A stretch of 45,040 nucleotides of DNA from Amycolatopsis saalfeldensis (GCF_900110575.1 NZ_FOEF01000037.1:1-45040), one strand, 5' to 3'; numbered from the stretch's first letter, positions 9,012 through 17,172 are shown. The notes: generated from the letters alone by a model not told the origin. A program made the numbers and translations.

Positions 9012-9046
9012 TGGCCCGATGGCCATCCTGTGCAAGAATCGGGCCA
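9012..9046. promoter_or_regulatory. Inverted repeat in the quinone reductase/AraC intergenic region
   Basis: TGGCCCGAT (9012-9020) and ATCGGGCCA (9038-9046) form perfect nine-base arms 17 bases apart. The right arm ends on the A of the AraC start codon. AAGAAT, seven bases before the ATG, is a plausible -10 box for a leaderless transcript. The arms could be the regulator's own operator. Confidence 0.5.
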
Positions 9047-10029
9047 TGTCCGTCTTCCGCCATCCTGACCGGCACCATGTCGCCGTGCTGGTCCGGCCCG
9101 GTCTGCTCGTGATGGAGCTGGGCATCGTCCACCGGCTCTTCCGCCAGGCGTGCTCGGCCGGGGGCGAGCCGCTGTACGAGGTGGTCACCTGCACCCCCGA
9201 GCCCGGCGAGCTGCGCACCGACTCCGACGTGCGGATCCCGGTCCCGATCGGGCCGGAGGCGGTGGCCGAGGCCGACACGGTGATCATCCCGGCGTCCTCG
9301 ATGGAGTACGAGCCGAACGCCCGCCGGATCACGCCGCCGGTGCGCGCGGCGATGGACCTGATCCGGCCGGGCACGCGGATCGCGTCGATCTGCACCGGCG
9401 CGTTCGTGCTCGCCGCGATGGGCCTGCTCGACGGCCGCAGCGCGACCACGCACTGGAAGTCCGCGTGCGAGTTCCAGCTGGAGTACCCGCGCGTGCGGCT
9501 GAACCCGGACGTGCTCTACACCGAGGACGGCGACGTCTTCACCTCGGCCGGCGTCGCCTCCGGCATCGACCTCTGCCTGCACCTGATCCGGCGTGACTTC
9601 GGCGCGGCGGTGGCGAACGAGGTGGCGCGCGGCACCGTCGTGTCACCGCACCGCGAAGGCGGGCAGGCGCAGTTCATCCGGCGCCCGGTGCCGGAGCCGC
9701 AGTCCTCCTCGACCGGCGCCGCACGGGCGTGGGCGCTGGAGCACCTGCACCGGCCGCTGACCCTGCGGGAGCTGGCGGCGCGCGAGTCGATGAGCACCCG
9801 GACGTTCACCCGCCGCTTCCGCGACGAAGTCGGGATTTCGGCAGTGCAGTGGCTCACCCAGCAACGCGTGGAACGGGCGCGTCAGCTGCTGGAGGAGACG
9901 GAGCTGTCGATCGACCGCATCGCGACCGACTGCGGCTTCGGCACCGCGGCCTCGCTGCGGCAGCACCTGCAGAGCGCGCTCGGGGTGTCGCCCAGCGCGT
10001 ACCGGAGCACGTTCCGTCGCTCGGCTTGA
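9046..10029 (+). CDS. GlxA-type AraC regulator with DJ-1/PfpI domain
   Basis: A 327-residue transcription factor. Residues 10-190 form a DJ-1/PfpI (class I glutamine amidotransferase-like) domain with the nucleophile-elbow cysteine retained as ICTGAF (Cys116). Residues 225-325 form a double helix-turn-helix of AraC type (TLRELAARESMSTRTFTRRF and IATDCGFGTAASLRQHL). This architecture is that of GlxA/FtrA/CdhR regulators, which sense small metabolites. I chose the ATG at 9046 because it sits right after the inverted repeat, and the longer open frame would read through the divergent promoter. Probable target: the quinone reductase gene. Confidence 0.88.
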   Translation: MSVFRHPDRHHVAVLVRPGLLVMELGIVHRLFRQACSAGGEPLYEVVTCTPEPGELRTDSDVRIPVPIGPEAVAEADTVIIPASSMEYEPNARRITPPVRAAMDLIRPGTRIASICTGAFVLAAMGLLDGRSATTHWKSACEFQLEYPRVRLNPDVLYTEDGDVFTSAGVASGIDLCLHLIRRDFGAAVANEVARGTVVSPHREGGQAQFIRRPVPEPQSSSTGAARAWALEHLHRPLTLRELAARESMSTRTFTRRFRDEVGISAVQWLTQQRVERARQLLEETELSIDRIATDCGFGTAASLRQHLQSALGVSPSAYRSTFRRSA

Positions 10030-10035
10030 AGCCGG

Positions 10036-10078
10036 CGGTCCGTGGTGGCGCCTCGCGGGGAGCCGCCACCACGGACCG
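10036..10078 (+). terminator. Strong hairpin after the AraC gene
   Basis: CGGTCCGTGGTGGCG and CGCCACCACGGACCG pair perfectly over 15 bases around a 13-base loop, starting seven bases after the AraC stop. No T-run follows, as is common for actinomycete terminators. Confidence 0.7.
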
Positions 10079-10171
10079 ACCCCCAGAGAACGGCGGAAGA
10101 CGGGGGACGGTCGTCTTCTGCGCGCCAAGCCACTGCCCATCCTGGTGCGGGCGAGCGGGTGTTCGGTACCG

Positions 10172-10189
10172 GTCTGACAGAATCTGACA
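10172..10189. repeat. TCTGACA direct repeats at the 3' end of the NBR1-Ig gene
   Basis: GTCTGACA and ATCTGACA are spaced ten bases apart and end four bases before the stop of the minus-strand NBR1-Ig gene. The same heptamer recurs at the other end of that gene (11037-11068). The role is unknown; it may be a regulatory site for the facing intergenic region. Confidence 0.45.
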
Positions 10190-10192
10190 GCG

Positions 10193-11023
10193 TCAGGGAA
10201 CGACCGTGACCAGCACGTACACCGGACGGCGCGTGGTGAAGAACTCCCGGCCCGACGCGTCGACCATCTTCCAGCCGATCCAGCAGCGGCCCGGTTGGCC
10301 GGCGGCGGTCAGCGGCACGCTGATCATCACGTGGTCGCCGGGCGGGGTGTCGCCGATCAGCACCCGGTCCGGCGTGCGGCAGGCGCCGGGCGCCGGCGGC
10401 AGGTCCATCCGCTGCAGGTAACGCTCGTGCCAGGGGATCGAGCCGGTGTTCTGGATCTCCCACACCTTCAGCACGGTCGCGCCGGCGCGCACGGCGGTGC
10501 CGTCGGGCACCGTCACGTCGCCGACGAACTTCGTGTTGTCACCCTTGATGCGCGCGCCGACGTCGACGGCCGGGGCCACGCTGCCGAGCCGGCCGGTCAC
10601 CACCAGCGTGGCGACCGCGGCGAGCACCACGACCACGGCGCCGGCGACGATCAGGGCGGTCCTTCGCTTCGGCCGTCGCCGCTTTCCGGGTGGCGCGAGC
10701 CGGACGTCCTCGGCTTCCGTGACGTCCGGCTGTGGCGCCTCGACGATCGGGGCGGCCGGAGTGAGGCCCTTCAGCTCCTCCCACCGTTGACGCCACGGCA
10801 CCTCGTCCGCGCCGCACGCCTTCACGAACTCGCGCGTCGTCTCCCAGGACGGGAAGCGGATGCCCTTGACGGCCTCGTGCAGGGTGGTGTGGGAGATGCA
10901 GCCGGAACGCTCGGCCATCTTGCGGAACGACGGGTCCCCGGCGCTCGCCCGCAGCGCCGCCAGCTCCGTGGCGAGTGCCTCGGCCTTGCCGGGCGGTCCG
11001 GACGTCGGGCCGTCGTCTCCCAT
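10193..11023 (-). CDS. Membrane-anchored XRE-type protein with extracytoplasmic NBR1-like Ig domain
   Basis: A 276-residue protein in three parts. Residues 15-88 are an XRE-like helix-turn-helix of the actinobacterial type (FRKMAERSGCISHTTLHEAV). Residues 114-121 are a basic cluster (KRRRPKRR) followed by one membrane helix at 123-143. Residues 155-276 are an NBR1-like immunoglobulin domain (VLKVWEIQNTGSIPWHERY). The positive-inside rule puts the helix-turn-helix in the cytoplasm and the Ig domain outside. The family is known in actinobacteria but its role is not established. The layout suggests sensing or tethering across the membrane. TCTGACA motifs lie at both ends of the gene. No partner gene is obvious. 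Confidence 0.78.
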   Translation of the reverse strand: MGDDGPTSGPPGKAEALATELAALRASAGDPSFRKMAERSGCISHTTLHEAVKGIRFPSWETTREFVKACGADEVPWRQRWEELKGLTPAAPIVEAPQPDVTEAEDVRLAPPGKRRRPKRRTALIVAGAVVVVLAAVATLVVTGRLGSVAPAVDVGARIKGDNTKFVGDVTVPDGTAVRAGATVLKVWEIQNTGSIPWHERYLQRMDLPPAPGACRTPDRVLIGDTPPGDHVMISVPLTAAGQPGRCWIGWKMVDASGREFFTTRRPVYVLVTVVP

Positions 11024-11036
11024 GGCCGCTCCCGGG

Positions 11037-11068
11037 TGTCAGATCCGCTGAATCTGACAATTCTGACA
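11037..11068. promoter_or_regulatory. TGTCAGA/TCTGACA cluster upstream of the NBR1-Ig gene
   Basis: TGTCAGAT (11037-11044) and ATCTGACA (11052-11059) are perfect inverted arms seven bases apart. TTCTGACA follows at 11061-11068 as a direct copy. The cluster lies 14 bases ahead of the start codon, over the expected promoter, and matches the repeats beyond the stop codon. It is probably an operator, perhaps for the gene's own helix-turn-helix domain. Confidence 0.5.
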
Positions 11069-11172
11069 CCTCGTCCGAACCGCCCGGCACCGCCTCAGCC
11101 GGCGACCCGTCGTCGCCGAGATGCCGGACCAGCGGAAGGGGCAGCGCACTTTCGTCCCCTCGTGGAAGTCTC

Positions 11173-12129
11173 TCAGTGCAGCGGCAGGCTTTCCAGCGTG
11201 AACACGGGGCTGGTCAGCGGCGCTCCGTACAGGAAGGTGTCGAACTGGGAGTTGGTCACCAGCAGCCGGTCCCCGCTCACGGCGACGCCGGTGGGGGTGT
11301 CGGCCCCGGGATAGGTGCGTTCGGACAGCACGGTGGCCCGGGTGAAATCGGCGGAGAGGCGCACGGTCGCGATCTCGGTGTCCACCGAGCGGGCCAGGTA
11401 CAGGGTGTTGCCGCGCAGCACCATGCCGTCGGCGCTGGTCAGGGCCGGGGCGTCGAGCTTGCGGATCTCGCCGGTGGCGAGGGTGAGCCGGTAGAGCGCG
11501 CCGCTGTTCCAGTAGCCCACGATCAGCGACCGGCCGTCGGGGGTGGCGACGATGCCGTTGCCATTGGACGTGCCGGCCACGTAGTCGGGCAGGTGATAGG
11601 CCACCGGCAGGGGCCGGCGGGCGCCGGTCGCGGGGGCGTGCACCTCGGCGGCCGGAATCCGGTAGACCACGGCGCGGAAGGAATCGGTGACGTAGACGTC
11701 CCCGTTGGCGGCGACGGCCGCGTCGTTGACCAGGGTCTTCTCGCCCGTGCCGGCGACGGTGTAGTCGGAGACGAGCTGCCTGGCGCTGGTGTAGACGAAA
11801 AAGTGCCCGGTGAAGCCGCCCGCGAGCAGCAGGCGGTCAGCGTCGATCTTGACCCCGGTGACCTGGGTGCGGCCGTTCTGCCCGGCCGGCAGGAACGGGT
11901 CGAGGGTCTTCGCCCCGACACGTCCTCTGTAGACGGTGCCGTCCGCCATGCTCGCGGTGTAGACGTAACGGTGGTCGGCGGCGACGCTTTCGGGGAAGAC
12001 CTGGCTGCCGTTGACGGTGATCGTGCGGTCGCCGTTTTCATGGGCTTCGGCGGCGGTGGCGGGAATCGCGAGGGCGGCCGTCGCGGCGAGGACGCACAGC
12101 GCGCGTTGCCAGGTGGTGCGGGTGGACAT
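11173..12129 (-). CDS. Secreted SMP-30/gluconolactonase-like beta-propeller protein
   Basis: A 318-residue protein with a cleavable signal peptide (hydrophobic stretch 10-24, cleavage probably after AEA at about 29). The mature part consists of repeated beta-propeller blades of the SMP-30/NHL type, with recurring patterns such as GDVYVTDSFRAVVYRIP, GNTLYLARSVDTEIATV and DTPTGVAVSGDRLLVTNS. No heme or catalytic metal motif can be assigned with certainty. It is probably exported and either hydrolyses a lactone or acts as a binding scaffold. It diverges from a MerR-type gene and has a MerR-style promoter with a 19-base spacer, so it is the likely activated target. Confidence 0.75.
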   Translation of the reverse strand: MSTRTTWQRALCVLAATAALAIPATAAEAHENGDRTITVNGSQVFPESVAADHRYVYTASMADGTVYRGRVGAKTLDPFLPAGQNGRTQVTGVKIDADRLLLAGGFTGHFFVYTSARQLVSDYTVAGTGEKTLVNDAAVAANGDVYVTDSFRAVVYRIPAAEVHAPATGARRPLPVAYHLPDYVAGTSNGNGIVATPDGRSLIVGYWNSGALYRLTLATGEIRKLDAPALTSADGMVLRGNTLYLARSVDTEIATVRLSADFTRATVLSERTYPGADTPTGVAVSGDRLLVTNSQFDTFLYGAPLTSPVFTLESLPLH

Positions 12130-12166
12130 CGTGAGGGACCTTTCCGATCGAGGGGCTCACGAGTTA

Positions 12167-12197
12167 CGCTAAAACCTCACATCCATGTGAGAGACAA
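12167..12197 (-). promoter_or_regulatory. MerR-type promoter with 19-bp spacer and central dyad
   Basis: On the minus strand TTGTCT (12197-12192) and TTAGCG (12172-12167) are separated by 19 bases instead of 17. The spacer contains the dyad CTCACATGGATGTGAG. Overlong spacers carrying the operator are the hallmark of promoters that MerR-family proteins activate by twisting DNA. The promoter drives the secreted beta-propeller gene, and the merR gene starts 47 bases beyond. Confidence 0.65.
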
Positions 12198-12243
12198 GTC
12201 CGTATGGCGCAGGTCACGCGGCCCGGCGAGGAAAGTGGCGGAC

Positions 12244-12603
12244 ATGCGCATCGGGGAACTCGCGCGACGCAGCGGCGTCAGCATCAGGTCCCTTCGTTAT
12301 TACGAGGAACAAGGGCTGCTCGTGAGCGAGCGCAGCCCACGCGGGCAACGCCACTTCCGTGAGGAAGCCGTCGAGCGGGTCCTGTTCGTCCAACGCCTCT
12401 ACGCCGCCGGGCTTTCCAGCCGCACCATCCTGGAACTACTGCCCTGTGTGGACTCGCCGAGCTTCGACAACTCCCAGGCCGCGCTCGAGCGGATGGCCCA
12501 GGAGCGCGAGAAGCTGTCCGCCCACATCACCGAACTCCTCGAAACCCGGGACGCGCTCGACGAGACGATGGCCCGGGCCCGCCGGCTCCAGCCGGCCGGA
12601 TAG
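12244..12603 (+). CDS. MerR family transcriptional regulator
   Basis: A 119-residue regulator. It begins MRIGELARRSGVSIRSLRYY, the canonical winged helix-turn-helix, followed by the coiled-coil dimerisation helix from about residue 75. One cysteine lies in the effector region (LLPCVDSP). A single Cys there is unlike metal-binding MerR proteins, and the protein resembles the short MerR regulators that respond to organic or oxidative signals. The start is the ATG opening the family motif; a long upstream open frame in the same phase crosses the neighbouring gene on the wrong strand and is rejected. It diverges from the beta-propeller gene and converges on the hydrolase gene. Confidence 0.88.
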   Translation: MRIGELARRSGVSIRSLRYYEEQGLLVSERSPRGQRHFREEAVERVLFVQRLYAAGLSSRTILELLPCVDSPSFDNSQAALERMAQEREKLSAHITELLETRDALDETMARARRLQPAG

Positions 12604-12608
12604 GACGG

Positions 12609-13472
12609 TCAGCGGTCCAGCAGTTCCCGCACCGCCTTGACCACCTCGGCCGGCGCCTCCTCGGCCATGAAGTGCCCGCAGGTCACCGTCCGGTGGGCGA
12701 GGTCGGGCGCCCACGGCCGCCACAGCGCGGTGGCGTCGTAGCCCAGCGCCGCGCCCCAGTCCTGCTGCAGCACCGTGACGGGCATGCGCAGGTGATTGCC
12801 GGCGTCGCGGTCGGCGGTGTCGTGCGCGACGTCGATGGTCGCCGAAGCCCGGTAGTCGGCCACGATCGAGGGGACGGCGTTGCGCGAGGCTTCGAGGTAC
12901 GCGGCGCGAATGTCGGCCGGGATCGCCGCCGGATCGTTGGCCCAGAGGTCGAGGAAGTACCCGAAAAACGCGTCGGGCGCGGCGCCGATCAGCTGCTCGG
13001 GCAGGCCCGGCGGCTGCGCCATCAGGTAGAGGTGGAACGCGACGGCGGCGCCGGCGCCGTGCAGGACGTTCCACATGTCCAGGGTCGGCAGCACGTCGAG
13101 GATGGCCAGGTGGCTGACCGCGTCGGGATGGTCGAGGCCGGCGCGGATCGCGACGAGCGCGCCCCGGTCGTGCCCGGCCAGCGCGAAGCGCTCGTGCCCG
13201 AAAGCGCGGGCGAGGGCGACGATGTCGGCGGCCATGGTGCGCTTGGAGTAGGCCTGCCCGTCGGTGTCCGCGGGCTTGTCGCTGTCGCCGTAACCGCGGA
13301 GGTCGGGGCACAGGACGGTGTGGTCGGCGGCGAGGTCGGCCGCGACGTGGCGCCACATCAGGTGCGTTTGCGGGAAGCCGTGCAGCAGTACGACGGGAGA
13401 TCCGCTGCCCGCGACGGCGACGTTCAGTGACACATCTTCGGCGACCGGCACCCGTTGGAGATCGAAGTTCAT
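12609..13472 (-). CDS. Alpha/beta hydrolase, haloacetate dehalogenase/epoxide hydrolase-like
   Basis: A 287-residue cytoplasmic alpha/beta hydrolase. The oxyanion motif HGFP is at 31-34, and the nucleophile elbow GHDRGA has Asp102. A conserved CGHFMAEEAP near residue 265 supplies the catalytic His. An Asp nucleophile followed by Arg is the pattern of fluoroacetate dehalogenases and epoxide hydrolases rather than esterases. The first in-family start is the ATG at 13472; ten further upstream codons have no support. Its stop lies six bases from the merR stop (convergent). It diverges from the SARP-type regulator with only 68 bases between starts, which may link their expression. Confidence 0.83.
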   Translation of the reverse strand: MNFDLQRVPVAEDVSLNVAVAGSGSPVVLLHGFPQTHLMWRHVAADLAADHTVLCPDLRGYGDSDKPADTDGQAYSKRTMAADIVALARAFGHERFALAGHDRGALVAIRAGLDHPDAVSHLAILDVLPTLDMWNVLHGAGAAVAFHLYLMAQPPGLPEQLIGAAPDAFFGYFLDLWANDPAAIPADIRAAYLEASRNAVPSIVADYRASATIDVAHDTADRDAGNHLRMPVTVLQQDWGAALGYDATALWRPWAPDLAHRTVTCGHFMAEEAPAEVVKAVRELLDR

Positions 13473-13540
13473 GGCCCCAGTCTGCGTCCGGCCAATCAGC
13501 ATTCGATCAGCGTCGACTTACTGGTTACAGTGCGAAGCCG

Positions 13541-16519
13541 ATGGACGTGTCGTTCGGGGTGCTCGGCCCGCTGGTGGCCGGGAACGGGCGGGGACCGCTG
13601 GCGCTGCCCGGGCCCCGGCACCGTGCCGTGCTGGCCCGGCTGCTGGTCGCGCGCGGCCGCGTGGTTCCGGTGGACGCGTTGGTCGACGCGTTGTGGCCGG
13701 AGCCTCGGCCCGGCGCGGTGGGCGCGCTCCAGACGTTCGTCGCCACGCTGCGCCGGGTGCTGGAGCCGGATCGCGCGCCGCGCACGCCCGCGCGCCTGCT
13801 CGTGACGGAGGCTCCTGGCTACGCGCTGCGCCTGCCCCCGGACGCCGTTGACGCCTGGCGGTTCGAGGCCGTCGTCCGGTCCGGCGAGGGCATCGAGGAG
13901 GCCTTGCGCTGGTGGCGAGGCCCGGCGTACGCGGAATTCGCCGACCAGCCGTGGGCGCGTCCCGAGGCCGCGCGGCTGGAGGAATTGCGCCTGGTGGCCG
14001 TGGAACGGCGGGCGTCGGGCTGGCTCGCCGAAGGCCGCGCCGCCGAGACCGCGGCGGACCTGGAGTCCCATGTGGACGCTCACCCGTGGCGCGAGGAAGC
14101 CTGGCGGCTGCTCGCGCTGGCCCTTTACCGAGCCGGCCGTCAGGGTGACGCCCTCGGCGCGTTGCGACGGGCGCGGGCGGCGCTGGCCTCGGACCTGGGC
14201 GTGGACCCGGGGCCGGAGCTGCGGGCGCTGGAGAAGGACATCCTGGACCAGGCACCGCATCTCAGCCGCGTGAGTGTTCCGGCCGGTTCTAACCGTCCTA
14301 AACACTCACGAGCTTTAGTCGGTCGCACCGAGGAACTGTCACGTCTCGCGGAGGCGGCCGCGGCCGTCGAGGCCCAGCACCAGCTCGGGCTGGTCCTGAT
14401 CTCCGGCGACGCGGGAGCGGGCAAGACCGCGCTGGCCGAGGCGTTCACCGAAGACCTCGCCGCGCGGGGCTGGACCACGGCCTGGGGGGCCAGCCCGGAC
14501 CGTTCGGGGGTGCCCGCCGCCTGGCCGTGGACGCGGATTTTGACCGCACTGGGCGGATCCGTGCCCGAGCCGGAGCCCGCGGACGATCCGGCGGTCGCGC
14601 GGTTCCACTGGCACCGCGCCGTCGCCCGGCGGCTCGCGGACGGGCCGGGGCGGCTGCTGCTGGTCCTCGACGACCTGCACTGGGCCGGGGAGGAGACGCT
14701 CGCCCTGCTCGCCGCCGTGGTCGCTGACGCGGTGGCCCGGCCGGTGCTCGTGGTCGCGACCTACCGGACCACCGACGTTTCCCCGGAGCTGACGGAATTG
14801 CTCGGCCGGGTCGCGCGCGCCGAGCCCGTCCGGGTGTACCTCGGCGGGCTGGCGGTCGAGGCGGTGGCACAGCTGGTCGGGCCGGAGGCCGCCGCGGTGA
14901 TCCACCGGCGGACCGGCGGGAACCCGTTTTTCGTCCGTGAGCTGGGCCGGGTCCTCGACGCCGAGGGCGGCCTGCCCGAGGGCGTGCGTGATGTGGTGCG
15001 CTACCGCGTCGCGGGGCTGCCGGAAGAGGTCCGGGCCGTGCTGCGCCGCGCCGCCGTGATCGGCACGGACGTGGACCTCGACCTGCTCGGCGACGACTAC
15101 AACACGCTCGAGGCCGTGGAAACCGCTGTCGCACGGGGATTTCTGGCCGAACGCGGGCCGCACGTGTTCCGGTTCGCGCACGCTCTGGTCCGCGACGCCG
15201 TCTACGAAGATCTCTCCCGGTCCCGTCGCGCGCTCCTGCATCTCGACGTCGCGGAGACCGTCGAGCGGCTGCGGCCGGACGACGTCGAAGCGCTGGCGCA
15301 TCACTTCCTTCTGGCCGGTTCACGTCGTGGCGTTTCGTACGCGCGAGCTGCTGCCGAATGGGCCGAGAGCCGCTTCGCGCCGCACGAGGCCGCGCGTCTG
15401 TGGCAGGCCGCGCTCGACATCGAGGGTGACGACGTCGGGCTCCACATGGGACTCGCGCGGTCACTCGCTTTCGCCGGCGCCCTCGGGGAAGCCCGCCGTC
15501 ATCGCGCCGAGGCGCTGACGCTGGCGGGCGACGACCGTGAGCTGACCGTCCGCGTGCTCACGGCGTTCGACGTCCCCGGGGTCTGGACCGAGAACGACGA
15601 TCCGGAGCTGGCCCGCCGCGTCGCGGACGCCGTCGAGCGGGTCCTGCCGGGCGCGGACCCGGCCACGCGGTGCCGTTTGCTGGCCACCCTCGCGTTGGAA
15701 CTGCGCAACGCCGGTGGTGAACGCGCTCGCGCCGCCGCTCGTGAAGCCGAGGCGCTCGCACGTGAGCTGGGTGATCCGGCGCTGCTCGCGTTCGCCCTCA
15801 ACGCGCGGTGGATGCAGGCGTTCGACCGTGCTGGGCTGGCCCCGGAGCGCGCCGCCCTCGGCGCCGAGCTGGTGGAGCTGGCCGCACGGCACGGGCTGGT
15901 CACGTTCGAGGTGCTGGGGCACCTGATCCTGGTGCAGGCCCGCTCGGCCCTCGCCGACTTCGCCGCGGCCGACGTCCACGCCGCCGCGGCCGACCGGCTC
16001 GGCGAGGCGTACGACATCCCGCTGATCGGCGTGTTCACGCAGTGGTACCGCGCGTTGCGCACCGCCGTCAAGGGCCCGCGCGCCGAAGCGGAAGCCGCGT
16101 ACCGCTCCGCCGCGGCGCGCCTGTCCGGCACCGGAATGTCCGGTGTGGACAACGGAATCCTCGCACTGGCGCTGCTCTGCCTCCGCCGCCTCCACGGTGA
16201 TGAGTCCGAAGTGGACGATGACTTCGGCGCGTACGCCCCGTGGTGCCGTCCATCCGGCGAGATCCCGGACTCTCCGCGTGACCTGCTTTTCGAGGCCCGC
16301 ACCTGCCTGCACGCCGTGGTCGCCATCGCGGCGGGGGATCGGGCGACCATGGCCCGGCTGTACGACGACCTGTTGCCCGCGGCCGGTGAACTCGCGGGAG
16401 CGGGCAGCGGTCTGGTCACCCTCGGCCCGGTCGCCGGTTACCTGGCCGCGCTGGCCGAGGCGCTCGGCCGCGACGCTGCCGTCCACCATCGCGAGGCCGC
16501 GGAAGTCGAGGCCCGGTGA
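13541..16519 (+). CDS. SARP/AfsR-type regulator: BTAD plus AAA ATPase plus TPR-like region
   Basis: A 992-residue regulator. Residues 1-95 are an OmpR-type winged helix (PGPRHRAVLARLLVARGRVV). Residues 96-240 are the bacterial transcriptional activation domain. Residues 260-560 are an AAA_16 ATPase with Walker A SGDAGAGKT and Walker B RLLLVLDDLHW, and the rest is helical and TPR-like. Such proteins switch on pathway genes in actinomycetes, often secondary metabolism. The ATG has no ribosome site, and TACAGT lies shortly ahead, so the transcript is near leaderless. Residues 243-257 (RVSVPAGSNRPKHSR), between BTAD and ATPase, are encoded by a dispersed palindromic element. No biosynthetic cluster is nearby, so the target may be the hydrolase or a distant locus. 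Confidence 0.85.
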   Translation: MDVSFGVLGPLVAGNGRGPLALPGPRHRAVLARLLVARGRVVPVDALVDALWPEPRPGAVGALQTFVATLRRVLEPDRAPRTPARLLVTEAPGYALRLPPDAVDAWRFEAVVRSGEGIEEALRWWRGPAYAEFADQPWARPEAARLEELRLVAVERRASGWLAEGRAAETAADLESHVDAHPWREEAWRLLALALYRAGRQGDALGALRRARAALASDLGVDPGPELRALEKDILDQAPHLSRVSVPAGSNRPKHSRALVGRTEELSRLAEAAAAVEAQHQLGLVLISGDAGAGKTALAEAFTEDLAARGWTTAWGASPDRSGVPAAWPWTRILTALGGSVPEPEPADDPAVARFHWHRAVARRLADGPGRLLLVLDDLHWAGEETLALLAAVVADAVARPVLVVATYRTTDVSPELTELLGRVARAEPVRVYLGGLAVEAVAQLVGPEAAAVIHRRTGGNPFFVRELGRVLDAEGGLPEGVRDVVRYRVAGLPEEVRAVLRRAAVIGTDVDLDLLGDDYNTLEAVETAVARGFLAERGPHVFRFAHALVRDAVYEDLSRSRRALLHLDVAETVERLRPDDVEALAHHFLLAGSRRGVSYARAAAEWAESRFAPHEAARLWQAALDIEGDDVGLHMGLARSLAFAGALGEARRHRAEALTLAGDDRELTVRVLTAFDVPGVWTENDDPELARRVADAVERVLPGADPATRCRLLATLALELRNAGGERARAAAREAEALARELGDPALLAFALNARWMQAFDRAGLAPERAALGAELVELAARHGLVTFEVLGHLILVQARSALADFAAADVHAAAADRLGEAYDIPLIGVFTQWYRALRTAVKGPRAEAEAAYRSAAARLSGTGMSGVDNGILALALLCLRRLHGDESEVDDDFGAYAPWCRPSGEIPDSPRDLLFEARTCLHAVVAIAAGDRATMARLYDDLLPAAGELAGAGSGLVTLGPVAGYLAALAEALGRDAAVHHREAAEVEAR
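14269..14310. repeat. Dispersed palindromic element, copy 3 (inside a coding sequence)
   Basis: CGTGAGTGTTCCGGCCGGTT and AACCGTCCTAAACACTCACG form 20-base arms with three mismatches around a two-base centre. The element is 42 bases, exactly 14 codons, and keeps the reading frame of the SARP-type regulator. It lies at the linker between the BTAD and AAA domains. It carries the same half-site as the elements at 2263 and 7071. Confidence 0.8.
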
Positions 16520-16522
16520 TCG

Positions 16523-17107
16523 CTACGGCGCGACCACTCGCTGGACGCACTCGCGGAGCAGGGCCCGGCGCGTTTCGTGCAGCTCGGGCGGCTCGCGGTC
16601 GGTGGCGGCGTAGACGTTGCTGACCGGCGACCACGCCATGGACATCGCGATCACCATGGCCATCAGGTCGAACGGGTCCCCGGCCCGGACGGTCCCCGCG
16701 GCCTGCGCGTCGGCGATGGCGCTCAGCTTGGCCCCGTCGAGGCGGTCGGTGTTCTCGACGAGGTGCCCGGACGGGCGCCGCTCCAGGCGCACCCAGGTGG
16801 CCAGCCGGATCAGGTCGGGACGGCGGAGGTACTCGTCGTACAGGCGGACGGCCCAGCCCGCGAGGTCGCCGGCGTCGATCGGGACGACGTTGACGATCCG
16901 CTCCAGCGAGGCGTGGAAGATCGTGTCGAACAGTCCTTCCTTGCTGCCGAAGTAGCCGTACAGCTGGGCTTTGTTGGTCTGGGCGTCGGCCACGATCCGC
17001 TCGACGCGCGCCCCGGCCAGCCCGTGCTCGGCGAACTCCTGGGTCGCCACGTCGACGATGCGCTGCCGGGTCGCGGCGCCGCGTGAGGTCAGGGGTTTGT
17101 CGGCCAT
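16523..17107 (-). CDS. TetR/AcrR family transcriptional regulator
   Basis: A 194-residue repressor. The helix-turn-helix is at about residues 30-55 (VERIVADAQTNKAQLYGYFG), followed by a TetR C-terminal domain of the kind seen in YcdC/RutR-like and drug-sensing members. The ATG at 17107 is chosen because TGTTAT ahead of it can serve as a -10 box within the operator; an in-frame GTG three codons upstream is the alternative. Its stop is three bases from the stop of the SARP gene. It diverges from an alcohol dehydrogenase gene across two related operator sites, so it most likely represses that gene and itself in response to an aldehyde or alcohol. Confidence 0.87.
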   Translation of the reverse strand: MADKPLTSRGAATRQRIVDVATQEFAEHGLAGARVERIVADAQTNKAQLYGYFGSKEGLFDTIFHASLERIVNVVPIDAGDLAGWAVRLYDEYLRRPDLIRLATWVRLERRPSGHLVENTDRLDGAKLSAIADAQAAGTVRAGDPFDLMAMVIAMSMAWSPVSNVYAATDREPPELHETRRALLRECVQRVVAP

Positions 17108-17122
17108 GGCGGTCACGATAAC

Positions 17123-17172
17123 AACAGACCGGTCTGTTTGCTGCTACGCTCGAATAGACCGAACAGTCTGTT
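17123..17172. promoter_or_regulatory. Two TetR operator sites between tetR and the alcohol dehydrogenase
   Basis: Site 1 (17123-17138) is a perfect 16-base palindrome, AACAGACCGGTCTGTT, next to the TetR start. Site 2 (17153-17172) has the same arms, AATAGAC and GTCTGTT, but with a six-base centre in place of two, and lies next to the dehydrogenase start. The arms are typical of TetR-family operators. Differing spacing suggests unequal affinity for the two promoters. Confidence 0.7.

Noticed and set aside
12155..12170. CTCACGAG near the merR promoter as a fourth copy of the palindromic element
   Set aside because: Only eight bases match and neither arm extends to the GGACGGTT core, so it is chance level.
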